Shown piece by piece: positions 36,175 through 43,812 of a DNA stretch of 64,000 nt (position 1 is its first letter; each line of letters begins with the position of its first letter). The DNA is taken from assembly GCF_016807185.1 (NCBI RefSeq), contig NZ_JAEVYN010000002.1, forward strand, positions 676,528-740,527, given 5' to 3'. The notes beneath the pieces are model-generated. The model was given only the letters and a program-made list of their open reading frames with translations. It did not search any database and had not been told where the DNA came from. The stretch is from Leptolyngbya sp. Cla-17 (GTDB lineage Bacteria > Cyanobacteriota > Cyanobacteriia > Leptolyngbyales > Leptolyngbyaceae). The position numbers were made by a program, and so were the translations under genes.

Positions 36175-37512
36175 TTAGGGCTGTTGAGGTCGAGCGATTG
36201 CGCTCAGCCGCTCTTTCAACGAAGCAACGGGAATTTGATCAATTACTTCATAGGCGAAGGCATAAACCAACAGTTTGCGGGCGCTGGCTTCATCAATGCC
36301 ACGACTTTGCAGATAAAACACTTCGTCGTTGTCGAGTTGGCTGACCGTGGCTCCGTGGGCGCACTTGACATTATCGGCAACGATTTCAAGCTGGGGTTTT
36401 GTATCAATTCGCGCTTTGGGTGACAGCAGTAGGGTTTTACTTAACTGTCCGGCGTTGGTAAGTTGAGCGGCTTTAGGCACCAACACTTTGCCGTTAAAAA
36501 TCGCGTGGGCGTGATCATCGACAACGCATTTGTGAATCTGATGGCTAGTACTGTGGGGCTTGGTAAACGCGATCGCGCTGTGGGTATCGCCGACCTGATC
36601 GCCCGTAATCATTGTTAGTCCGTTCAGCACTGTGTCTGTTTGTTCACCTGTTTGGTAAACCTCCAGGTTATGGCGAGACAATTTGCCGCCCAAGCTAACA
36701 GCATTGCAGGTATAGCGAGAATTCTGCGCTTGAGTCGCGGTCGTTTTGCCAATGTGAAACGCCTCAACACTATCGCGTTGAATCCGTGTATGGTTCACCT
36801 CAGCGCTATCAGAAACCACAACTTCTGTAACTGCGTTAGTGAAGTAAATACCTTCATGCAACGTCACAAACTCCTCAATTAGTGTGAGCTTGCTGCCAGA
36901 TTGGGCAACCACTAGGCAACGAGGGTGAGCGATCGCGAGTTGAGTTGCCGTTGACACATACAAAAGCTGGATGGGTGAATCAATTACCTGATCTTTTTCA
37001 ACCCAAATTAAAGCGCCATCTGTAAAACTTGCGGTATTTAAGGCTGTAAAGACTTCTTCTGCTCCCGGCTGTTGTGCAAGATAAGTCGAGCAGTCCCTGA
37101 ACTCCGCCGCTGTTGCCAGATTGGTGACCAGCACTCCATCGGGTAAGCCATCCACTGCCGACAACGCTGGGTCGTATACACCATTCACAAACACCAGGCG
37201 ACTGTTGATCGCTTCTGGCAGAATAAACGGCTGAATGTGAGGAAAGCTAAGACTGGACGGCTCACTCACGGTTTGAAAGTCAACTTGCAAGAGACTTGAT
37301 AAATCTGCAAATCGCCACTCTTCATCGCGAGTGGATGGAATCGCCAATTCTTGAATTCTGGCTGTGGCGCGATCGCGAATGACTTGCAAACCAATCAGTG
37401 ACTCAGGCAGTGGGAGTCGAAGATGCAGTAAGGTTTGCAGATAGGCGGCGCGATCTACTTTGCTAGAAAGTCCTCTATTGCCAATTTCGGAAACAGTAGA
37501 CAATTCAATCAT
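36175..37512 (-). CDS. sufD: Fe-S cluster assembly scaffold-complex protein SufD
   Basis: SufD partners SufB and SufC in the SufBC2D scaffold. The 445-residue protein has the SufD N-terminal helices (IQELAIPSTRDEEWRFADLS), a beta-helix core with the HRIQRDSVEAFHIG-like and KCVVDDHAHAIFNGKVLV blocks, and the C-terminal SLL/AKCAHGATVSQLDNDEVFYL RSRG segment shared with SufB. Its start overlaps the sufC stop by four bases, which suggests translational coupling. Confidence 0.94.
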   Translation of the reverse strand: MIELSTVSEIGNRGLSSKVDRAAYLQTLLHLRLPLPESLIGLQVIRDRATARIQELAIPSTRDEEWRFADLSSLLQVDFQTVSEPSSLSFPHIQPFILPEAINSRLVFVNGVYDPALSAVDGLPDGVLVTNLATAAEFRDCSTYLAQQPGAEEVFTALNTASFTDGALIWVEKDQVIDSPIQLLYVSTATQLAIAHPRCLVVAQSGSKLTLIEEFVTLHEGIYFTNAVTEVVVSDSAEVNHTRIQRDSVEAFHIGKTTATQAQNSRYTCNAVSLGGKLSRHNLEVYQTGEQTDTVLNGLTMITGDQVGDTHSAIAFTKPHSTSHQIHKCVVDDHAHAIFNGKVLVPKAAQLTNAGQLSKTLLLSPKARIDTKPQLEIVADNVKCAHGATVSQLDNDEVFYLQSRGIDEASARKLLVYAFAYEVIDQIPVASLKERLSAIARPQQP

Positions 37513-38297
37513 CGTGCTGCAACCTCCGCTTCTTCGCGAATCCAGGTGTAACCACGCTCTTCCAGTTCTAGCGCCAGTTCTTTGCCGCCCGTAGTCACAA
37601 TCTGTCCACCTTCCATCACATGCACATAGTCGGGCACAATGTAATCGAGCAATCGCTGGTAGTGGGTAATCAGCACCACGGCGTTATCGGGTGTGGTCAA
37701 CTGATTCACGCCACCCGACACAATCCGTAGCGCATCAATATCTAGCCCAGAATCGGTTTCATCTAAAATCGCCAGCTTTGGTTCTAGCAGAGCCATTTGC
37801 AGAATTTCGTTGCGCTTCTTTTCGCCACCGGAAAAGCCTTCGTTGACGCTGCGATCAAGAAAAGCTGGATTCATTTTCACAACATCTAGCTTTTGCTGCA
37901 CCAAGTCTTCAAAATCGAAGGTATCCAGCTCATCCAGACCTGCAAATTTACGCTTGGAGTTGTATGCCACGCGCAAAAAGTCGAGGTTGCTAACACCAGG
38001 AATTTCGATGGGATATTGAAAGGCGAGAAAAATGCCAGAACGCGATCGGTCTTCCGCTTCCAACTCCAACAAATTTTGTCCTAAATAGGTGATTTCTCCA
38101 CCCGTCACGGTGTAATCAGGATGCCCCGCCAAAACTTTGGAAAAGGTGCTTTTTCCCGATCCATTCGGTCCCATAATCGCGTGAATTTCGCCTGATTTAA
38201 CTTCCAAATTTAACCCTTTGAGGATAGAGATTCCTTCTACCTCAGCAGTTAAATTCTTCACCGACAAAATCACTTCACTGTTCTCTTGAATCACCAT
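37509..38297 (-). CDS. sufC: Fe-S cluster assembly ATPase SufC
   Basis: ABC-type ATPase that drives the SufBC2D scaffold. The 262-residue protein shows Walker A IMGPNGSGKSTFSKVLAG, the Q-loop FLAFQYPIEIPG, the altered signature FSGGEKKRNEILQM typical of SufC, Walker B LAILDETDSGLDIDAL and the H-loop LITHYQRLL. It overlaps sufD by four bases and lies 32 bases after a nuclease-like gene that separates it from sufB. Confidence 0.96.
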   Translation of the reverse strand: MVIQENSEVILSVKNLTAEVEGISILKGLNLEVKSGEIHAIMGPNGSGKSTFSKVLAGHPDYTVTGGEITYLGQNLLELEAEDRSRSGIFLAFQYPIEIPGVSNLDFLRVAYNSKRKFAGLDELDTFDFEDLVQQKLDVVKMNPAFLDRSVNEGFSGGEKKRNEILQMALLEPKLAILDETDSGLDIDALRIVSGGVNQLTTPDNAVVLITHYQRLLDYIVPDYVHVMEGGQIVTTGGKELALELEERGYTWIREEAEVAAR

Positions 38298-38329
38298 TCA
38301 ACCCCTCTAATTTTCATCTGAATCTTCCC

Positions 38330-38947
38330 CTATAACTGCCCTAACCGTTTCATAATTTGTAGGACTGGGTAAAGCTTGTTTCCGTCATCTAACAGGTTGA
38401 ACTGGTTCGACACTGCATAGCGTGGGGGATGTTTTATTAACTTGACGAATCTAAAACCCAATCCATTTGCCAGCATTCCAAAACAAGGTTTTTCTACTTC
38501 TGGATTCGCCATCATGTAAGAGATGAGTTGGGCTAAACCTGTTTCGGCAGAGTAAGCAAATCCTTTGGATTCAATAACTAGGACCCAGAAGCGCTCTTTC
38601 AAAATAATTAGATCAAGCTGTCCTCGAATCACCACGCCCCCATCTTGGCTAACAATCTCAGTGGACTGTTCTGCTCTAATTTGAAAGGGATGCAAAAAGA
38701 ACCCGCCCAGAAGTAGCAACGGCGATAGAACAGAGATTTGAACCGCTTTCTCTAAGTAGGGTGGGTACTCCATCAAGTTAAAGAAGCCTTCTTGCACAAT
38801 ATCAAGCGTTTGCTTTTCCTGATCCGTCAGTTCTGGTAAATGTTCTCGCCACTCGGCAAAAAAATCGCGATCGCGCACAAGCTCCAACTTGAAGTCATCA
38901 ATCAAGTCTCGAATCGTGACAGTTCTAGCTTGTAAGATCTCAACCAT
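38330..38947 (-). CDS. PD-(D/E)XK nuclease-like protein inside the suf operon
   Basis: A 205-residue protein with helical N-terminal half and a C-terminal part resembling restriction-endonuclease-fold or HsdR N-terminal domains. The pattern GQLDLIILKERFWVLVIESKG gives the spaced Asp, Glu and Lys of a PD-(D/E)XK site, and ISYMMANPEVEKPCFGMLAN follows. The frame opens at a TTG six codons earlier, but the ATG at 38947 is preferred. It lies between sufB and sufC on the same strand with short gaps. No methylase or specificity gene is near. Its role is unknown; a link to Fe-S biogenesis is only positional. Confidence 0.72.
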   Translation of the reverse strand: MVEILQARTVTIRDLIDDFKLELVRDRDFFAEWREHLPELTDQEKQTLDIVQEGFFNLMEYPPYLEKAVQISVLSPLLLLGGFFLHPFQIRAEQSTEIVSQDGGVVIRGQLDLIILKERFWVLVIESKGFAYSAETGLAQLISYMMANPEVEKPCFGMLANGLGFRFVKLIKHPPRYAVSNQFNLLDDGNKLYPVLQIMKRLGQL

Positions 38948-39053
38948 CGCTTTTACCAAAATCAATCTGACACTAACGACTTCTGTTTAATTTGGAATCA
39001 GGTAGATATTTGCGATCGCTTGGCGATTCTCACACTGCACTCAGACATAATGA

Positions 39054-40490
39054 CTAACCCACACTGCCTTCGAGTTTGAGGGCGAGAAGCTTGTCTGCTT
39101 CGGCCGCGAACTCCATTGGCAGTTGGTTAAATACATCTCGGCAGAAGCCGCTAATGATCATCGACACCGCATCTTCTGCTGAAATGCCGCGCTGTTTGAA
39201 GTAAAACAGTTGATCTTCCCCAATTTTGGAAGTCGAAGCTTCGTGTTCAACTTTGCCCTTGTCGTTTTGCACCTGGATGTAGGGGAACGTATTTGCCTGA
39301 GCGTTGTCGCCAATCAGCATCGAGTCGCACTGAGAATAATTACGGGCACCCGTTGCTTTGGGATTAATCTTGACCAAACCGCGATAGCTATTCTGAGAAT
39401 TGCCAGCAGAGATGCCTTTGGAAATGATCGTGCTTTTGGTATTCTTGCCGATGTGAACCATCTTGGAACCCGTATCAGCTTGCTGGTAATTGTTGGTCAA
39501 CGCCACCGAGTAGAACTCACCGACGGAGTTATCGCCCACTAGCACACAGCTTGGGTATTTCCAGGTGATAGCTGATCCTGTTTCTACCTGAGTCCAGGAG
39601 ATTTTGGAGTTCACGCCTTGGCATAACCCGCGTTTGGTGACGAAGTTGAAGATGCCGCCTTTACCGTTTTTGTCGCCAGCATACCAGTTTTGCACCGTAG
39701 AATATTTGATGTCGGCATTGTCCATCGCCACCAGTTCCACGACAGCCGCGTGAAGCTGATTCGTGTCATACATGGGGGCAGTGCAGCCTTCCAAATAGCT
39801 AACGGAACTGCCTTCTTCGGCAACAATCAGCGTCCGCTCAAACTGCCCTGAGTCACCATTATTAATGCGGAAATAGGTGGAAAGCTCCATGGGGCATTTG
39901 GTGCCTTTGGGGATGTAAACAAAGGAACCGTCACTGAAGACCGCCGCGTTCAGGGCGGCAAAGTAATTATCCGCAACAGGAACGACGCTACCCAGATATT
40001 TTTTGATTAGTTCAGGATGTTCGTGAACGGCTTCGGAAATTGAGCAGAAGATGACCCCAACTTCCCCTAGCTTTTCTTTGAAGGTGGTGGCGATCGAAAC
40101 ACTATCAAAAATCGCATCCACAGCTACATTGCTGAGCCGCTTTTGTTCGGACAGCGAAATACCCAATTTTTCAAAGGTATCCAGCAGTTCGGGATCAACT
40201 TCATCCAGGCTTTTTTTCTTCTCTGTCACCTTGGGCGCAGAGTAATAAATGATGTTTTGGTAGTCGATCGCGGGGTAGCCCACCTCAGCCCAATTTGGCT
40301 CAGTCATCTTTAGCCATTGGCGATAAGCTTTCAGGCGAAACTCCAGCATAAATTCAGGTTCGCCTTTCTTCTTAGAAATCAGACGAACTACGTCTTCGCT
40401 TAAGCCACGAGGAATCGTATCAGATTCAATGTTGGTGACGAAGCCATATTTATAGGGCTGGTTAACCAGGTTTTGAACGGATGCAGTCAT
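39054..40490 (-). CDS. sufB: Fe-S cluster assembly protein SufB
   Basis: Core scaffold subunit on which Fe-S clusters are built. The 478-residue product has the family blocks YKYGFVTNIESDTIPRGL, VYIPKGTKCPMELSTYFRIN, YLEGCTAPMYDTNQLHAAVV, TVQNWYAGDKNGKGGIFNFV and the C-terminal RNYSQCDSMLIGDNAQANTF with HEASTSKIGEDQLFY. Length is normal and no intein is present. It follows ftrC by 106 bases and precedes a nuclease-like gene. Confidence 0.97.
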   Translation of the reverse strand: MTASVQNLVNQPYKYGFVTNIESDTIPRGLSEDVVRLISKKKGEPEFMLEFRLKAYRQWLKMTEPNWAEVGYPAIDYQNIIYYSAPKVTEKKKSLDEVDPELLDTFEKLGISLSEQKRLSNVAVDAIFDSVSIATTFKEKLGEVGVIFCSISEAVHEHPELIKKYLGSVVPVADNYFAALNAAVFSDGSFVYIPKGTKCPMELSTYFRINNGDSGQFERTLIVAEEGSSVSYLEGCTAPMYDTNQLHAAVVELVAMDNADIKYSTVQNWYAGDKNGKGGIFNFVTKRGLCQGVNSKISWTQVETGSAITWKYPSCVLVGDNSVGEFYSVALTNNYQQADTGSKMVHIGKNTKSTIISKGISAGNSQNSYRGLVKINPKATGARNYSQCDSMLIGDNAQANTFPYIQVQNDKGKVEHEASTSKIGEDQLFYFKQRGISAEDAVSMIISGFCRDVFNQLPMEFAAEADKLLALKLEGSVG

Positions 40491-40537
40491 CGAAGTGTTC
40501 TCTCTGAGGAATCGGATTTTGTATGGAAGATTTTGAA

Positions 40538-40579
40538 TTGAAGATTATATAGATCTCGCATTTAATCTTTAATCTTCAA
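40538..40579 (-). other. Inverted repeat between ftrC and sufB
   Basis: A 10-bp perfect inverted repeat, TTGAAGATTA/TAATCTTCAA with a 22-base spacer, lies in the ftrC-sufB gap. No T-run follows in the direction of transcription, so it looks like a processing or stability hairpin rather than a terminator. Confidence 0.5.
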
Positions 40580-40596
40580 TCTGCTATCTAAAATGG

Positions 40597-40959
40597 CTAC
40601 GCCTGATTGGTAGTGGCACGAATTTCTTCAATAGAAATCTCTTGCTTGTCGCCCACAAAGGGATTATCAGCCGTGAGGAAAAGCATACAGTGGCACTCTT
40701 TGCGCTCTCGCATCGGCACACAGGGACAGTTCCAATAGACGGCAGCGACTTCAGCTTCCTTGTCTTCATAATGCCGACAAGGGCAAAGGGGAGCGCCTAA
40801 ATCATCTTTATGCTTGGCAAGCCCTTCAATCACGACGGCAGTAACGCTTAAATCAGAGCAGAAATAAGTACCTGTACGCTTGGCATAGGTTTCTGAAAAA
40901 TTCTTCATTGCCTCCAAGCTTTTTTCGGACGCTTGGTTGGGTTTCATTTGTGTGTTCAT
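40597..40959 (-). CDS. ftrC: Ferredoxin:thioredoxin reductase catalytic subunit
   Basis: The catalytic [4Fe-4S] beta subunit passes electrons from photoreduced ferredoxin to thioredoxin. All family cysteines are in place: CPC, 16 residues, CPC, 8 residues, CHC, with the CRHYEDKEAE block between. Length is 120 residues. It is the first gene after the divergent SufR-operator region and precedes sufB, so it is likely transcribed with the suf genes. Since it needs a [4Fe-4S] cluster, control together with cluster assembly is sensible (inference). The variable ftrV subunit is not in the window. Confidence 0.95.
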   Translation of the reverse strand: MNTQMKPNQASEKSLEAMKNFSETYAKRTGTYFCSDLSVTAVVIEGLAKHKDDLGAPLCPCRHYEDKEAEVAAVYWNCPCVPMRERKECHCMLFLTADNPFVGDKQEISIEEIRATTNQA

Positions 40960-41016
40960 GGGCAGGCAACACTATAACAAGTGGAATAATGTAACAAACG
41001 AATTTTATAATTAAAA

Positions 41017-41030
41017 CAACATCTTTGTTG
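41017..41030. promoter_or_regulatory. SufR operator, exact CAAC-N6-GTTG
   Basis: The sequence CAACATCTTTGTTG is an exact match to the CAAC-N6-GTTG inverted repeat described for SufR in cyanobacteria. It lies in the spacer shared by ftrC-suf and sufR. Confidence 0.85.
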
Positions 41031-41056
41031 CTTAACCTTATTGTAAAACACTTTAG

Positions 41057-41070
41057 AAACAGTTTTGTTG
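41057..41070. promoter_or_regulatory. Second SufR operator, one mismatch (AAAC-N6-GTTG)
   Basis: The sequence AAACAGTTTTGTTG differs from the SufR consensus at one base and lies exactly 40 bp from the perfect site. Two sites in this spacer match the known arrangement of divergent sufR/suf control. Confidence 0.65.
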
Positions 41071-41127
41071 CTAAAGTTAGCATATAGACTTGAATTGTGT
41101 TTGTAAGTCTCGACTCTACGCGCGCGA

Positions 41128-41781
41128 ATGACGACAACCCAGCAGCATTCAACAAAGCAAGATATCCTGCAACACCTTCTAAAGCAGGGACAAGCCACCG
41201 CTCAAAATCTGGCTGAATGTCTGCGTATCAGTCCTCAAGCAGTTCGCCGTCATTTGAAAGATATGGAAGAGGAAGGGCTGATTGTGCATGAGGCGGTGCA
41301 GACGGGGATGGGTCGCCCAAGCCACACTTATGGCTTAAGTCAGTCTGGACGCGATCGCTTTCCTGATCGCTCTGACGAATTTGCAATTTCTTTATTAGAT
41401 ACGCTGGCAGAAACCATTAGCCAAGAGCAAATGAAATCAATTCTGCAAAAGCAGTGGGAGCGGAAGGCGTTGGAATATCGCGATCGCATTGGGAGTGGGT
41501 TACTCAAAGATCGGGTGACAAAGCTAGCTGCAATTCGTCAGGCAGAAGGATATATGGCAGAGTGCCATTCGATAGATACAGATGGAGCAGTAGCAGACGG
41601 GAATCGATTTGTTCTGACGGAGCATCACTGCGCTATTTCTCAAATTGCAGAATCGTTTCCTAGCGTCTGTGGGCATGAGTTAGAAATGTTTGCGGTTGCG
41701 CTGCAAGGCTGCACTGTAGAGCGCACTCACTGGATTGTGGATGGAGAACACCGCTGCGGCTATTTAATTCAATCGAAGTAA
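41128..41781 (+). CDS. sufR: SufR, Fe-S sensing repressor of the suf operon
   Basis: A 217-residue DeoR-like winged-helix regulator that carries a [4Fe-4S] cluster and represses suf genes and itself when clusters are sufficient. The N-terminal helix-turn-helix is QNLAECLRISPQAVRRHLKD. The C-terminal half has the four cysteines of the family, in HHCAIS, SVCGHE, LQGCTV and EHRCGYLI. It is divergent from ftrC-sufB, with two operator-like sites in between. Confidence 0.94.
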   Translation: MTTTQQHSTKQDILQHLLKQGQATAQNLAECLRISPQAVRRHLKDMEEEGLIVHEAVQTGMGRPSHTYGLSQSGRDRFPDRSDEFAISLLDTLAETISQEQMKSILQKQWERKALEYRDRIGSGLLKDRVTKLAAIRQAEGYMAECHSIDTDGAVADGNRFVLTEHHCAISQIAESFPSVCGHELEMFAVALQGCTVERTHWIVDGEHRCGYLIQSK

Positions 41782-41822
41782 AAAGAGAAGTTTGACACAA
41801 AGCTCTTTTGCCAGTCATCGCT

Positions 41823-42206
41823 ATGCAGCGTTCATCAAGAAAATCGGGATGTCTTTTCACTTTTACTTTGCTTCTGAGCCTGTTGCTAATTTTGCTTGGA
41901 GTGGGCATTATGGCGCTGTGGTTCTATGTTTTCACCCACTTTTCCGAAATCTGTGTCTCATTGCCAAACACAAAACCAGCGCCAAGCCCTGAATTTTGGC
42001 TGATTCATTGGATAGTTAATCTGTTTCCCGGATTATCGTTGTTAATTCTGGGATATAACATCCCTAAGCGTTTGTCAGCGCGCAGGCAGCCTGGATTTTC
42101 TGGGCTGGGCTGGGTAGTGACGGTACTGAGTGCTATCTGGGCTGTTGGGTGGAATATTGCCTTTCTAATTGTTGGTTGTCTTGGATTTTTCCCGGCTCAA
42201 AGCTGA
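41823..42206 (+). CDS. Membrane protein, function unknown
   Basis: A 127-residue protein with three hydrophobic segments (FTFTLLLSLLLILLGVGIM, IHWIVNLFPGLSLLILGYN, WVVTVLSAIWAVGWNIAFLI). A TTG start five codons upstream is possible, but the ATG at 41823 is preferred. No motif or family is recognised. It follows sufR by about 40 bases in the same direction and could be co-transcribed with it. Confidence 0.5.
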   Translation: MQRSSRKSGCLFTFTLLLSLLLILLGVGIMALWFYVFTHFSEICVSLPNTKPAPSPEFWLIHWIVNLFPGLSLLILGYNIPKRLSARRQPGFSGLGWVVTVLSAIWAVGWNIAFLIVGCLGFFPAQS

Positions 42207-42356
42207 TGTCACTGTTAAATAACTTTAAACATCTGGTACATTTTTCCATTTGAATATCTTGCAAAGATTGCGCCCATACTGTTACCGTGCTTGCTGCCAT
42301 CAGAATATGTTTAGGTATGCGGATGCAACCCAGCCTCAAAGTGAGTGAACCCTTTT

Positions 42357-42851
42357 ATGAATTGGCTTAAACAGGCTGATGCGATCGCTTCTGGAATTCT
42401 CGCCATCACGGCAGGTGGTGTGCTTTTATCGTTTGTGTCGGGCAATTTTTTAGAAAGCTTTGACCAAGCATGGCGACAAAAAGAGGTAATGGGAACGGTT
42501 ATCGCCCAAGAGACAACCAGAGTTTGTCAACGTACTAAGCGCGGGAATGCCTTAAAGTGCCTTCAATGGCAAAAAGTGCTTTGTCCAATTGTGCAGTACC
42601 AGCCGGAAACAGGGAAGCTAGTTAAACAGACAGACTGTTCTTTGCGGCTGGGAGTGGGAACTCCAGTTTATGTTGTGTATGACAGCAAAGCCCCCGAAAA
42701 CGCTAGAACCTCATTGGAGGAAGGCACAAAATATCATTGGTTCCCCTTGTTGCTGGCTGGAGTACCTGTGGGAGTTGCAGGCTTGTTGATGGTGATTGGT
42801 GTTGCTCGTTTGTGGGAGGGTTGGAAGTTGCGAAATGCAAATGGTTTATAA
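42357..42851 (+). CDS. DUF3592-like membrane protein
   Basis: About 164 residues: an N-terminal membrane segment (ILAITAGGVLLSFVSG), a central soluble part with four cysteines (RVCQRTKRG, LKCLQW, LCPIVQYQPETGKLV, DCSLRLGVGTPVYVVYDSKA), and a C-terminal membrane segment (PLLLAGVPVGVAGLLMVIG). The middle, with a PxVxY-type strand and G-x-P-V-x-V-x-Y, resembles DUF3592 proteins. A GTG start four codons upstream is an alternative. Function unknown. Confidence 0.6.
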   Translation: MNWLKQADAIASGILAITAGGVLLSFVSGNFLESFDQAWRQKEVMGTVIAQETTRVCQRTKRGNALKCLQWQKVLCPIVQYQPETGKLVKQTDCSLRLGVGTPVYVVYDSKAPENARTSLEEGTKYHWFPLLLAGVPVGVAGLLMVIGVARLWEGWKLRNANGL

Positions 42852-42907
42852 CCAGCGATCGCTGCACAATAGGGTTATCCTAAATGATTGCTTTACGGGA
42901 GAATAGG

Positions 42908-43282
42908 ATGCAGTCTGCTGAGTTTCTAACGCCCGAAGAATGCGCTGAAGTAGATAAAGCGCTGCTGACCTCGCATGATAAATTCACCACACGAGTGACT
43001 ATCTATGCGCTGCGATCTCTGAAGCAAATTGCTCAGAAAACCGACATTCCTATTGCAACGTTGCAATCGACTCAAATTGAAGAGTGGGTTTATCAGGATG
43101 AAAGCTTGCAAAAAGCTGGAGATAGTGATTTTCGCCGATTCTTTTCCCAACTGGTAATTTCATCCCTCAAACCGCTCAAACGCATTGCCAGGGAAGCAGA
43201 CATTGACATTGAACGTTTAACGATCGCCCAAGTAATCATTTGGTTTGAAAAAGAAGCAAAGAAAAAGCTAGAAAAAAATTGA
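42908..43282 (+). CDS. Small protein with two internal helical repeats, function unknown
   Basis: A 124-residue soluble protein. Two halves resemble each other: TIYALRSLKQIAQKTDIPIA...IEEWVYQDE and VISSLKPLKRIAREADIDIE...VIIWFEKE. Each reads as a helix-loop-helix, which suggests internal duplication. The start at 42908 is chosen because GGGAGAATAGG lies directly before it; an ATG eight codons upstream has no such site. No family recognised. Confidence 0.6.
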   Translation: MQSAEFLTPEECAEVDKALLTSHDKFTTRVTIYALRSLKQIAQKTDIPIATLQSTQIEEWVYQDESLQKAGDSDFRRFFSQLVISSLKPLKRIAREADIDIERLTIAQVIIWFEKEAKKKLEKN

Positions 43283-43311
43283 CCCCGATAAAAGCACTTC
43301 CAAATGCCGAA

Positions 43312-43689
43312 CTACTCTTTATTTCGTTGAGCCACCTTACGCTCAGCAGCAGCCCGTTCAGAAGCGTGCTCTTGCTCATCTTCTAGATGAGTTTTATAAA
43401 CATCTGCATCTGAGCCAATAATTTGGGCGATCGCCTCAGAGTGCAGCACCCGGTTTGCGACTGACAGTGAATCAGTCAATATGCCAAATAGAGCAATCAC
43501 TTCTTCCAAATGCTGCACATCTTCCTGAACTTGGGCAGTCTCTTTGGCATTTACATGCACTCTGTTTAACAGGTTACCCTGCTTCAACTTATAGCGAGAG
43601 TGCGTTGTTTTGAAATAATGATGCAGTTGGCTCACGGTTGACGCGATCGATTCACCATCATCCAAAAAATTTAAATTATCAGTACTCAT
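43312..43689 (-). CDS. Hypothetical protein, mostly helical
   Basis: A 125-residue soluble protein predicted almost wholly alpha-helical, with charged heptad-like stretches (ETAQVQEDVQHLEEVIALF) and a Glu/Arg/Ala-rich tail. No membrane segment or catalytic motif. It is convergent with the 124-residue repeat protein. Not recognised. Confidence 0.5.
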   Translation of the reverse strand: MSTDNLNFLDDGESIASTVSQLHHYFKTTHSRYKLKQGNLLNRVHVNAKETAQVQEDVQHLEEVIALFGILTDSLSVANRVLHSEAIAQIIGSDADVYKTHLEDEQEHASERAAAERKVAQRNKE

Positions 43690-43812
43690 AAAAATCTGCC
43701 AAAACAGCCTGGTTACTACTTAAAATCAGCGGACGTAGAAGTCTAGTAAGCTACTCAAAACTTTACAGGACGCTTTCACTATTTTAGGGATAACCCATCA
43801 AACGAGCAAAGA

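Noticed and set aside
38330..38947. A restriction-modification system
   Set aside because: Only one nuclease-like gene is present, with no methylase or specificity subunit.
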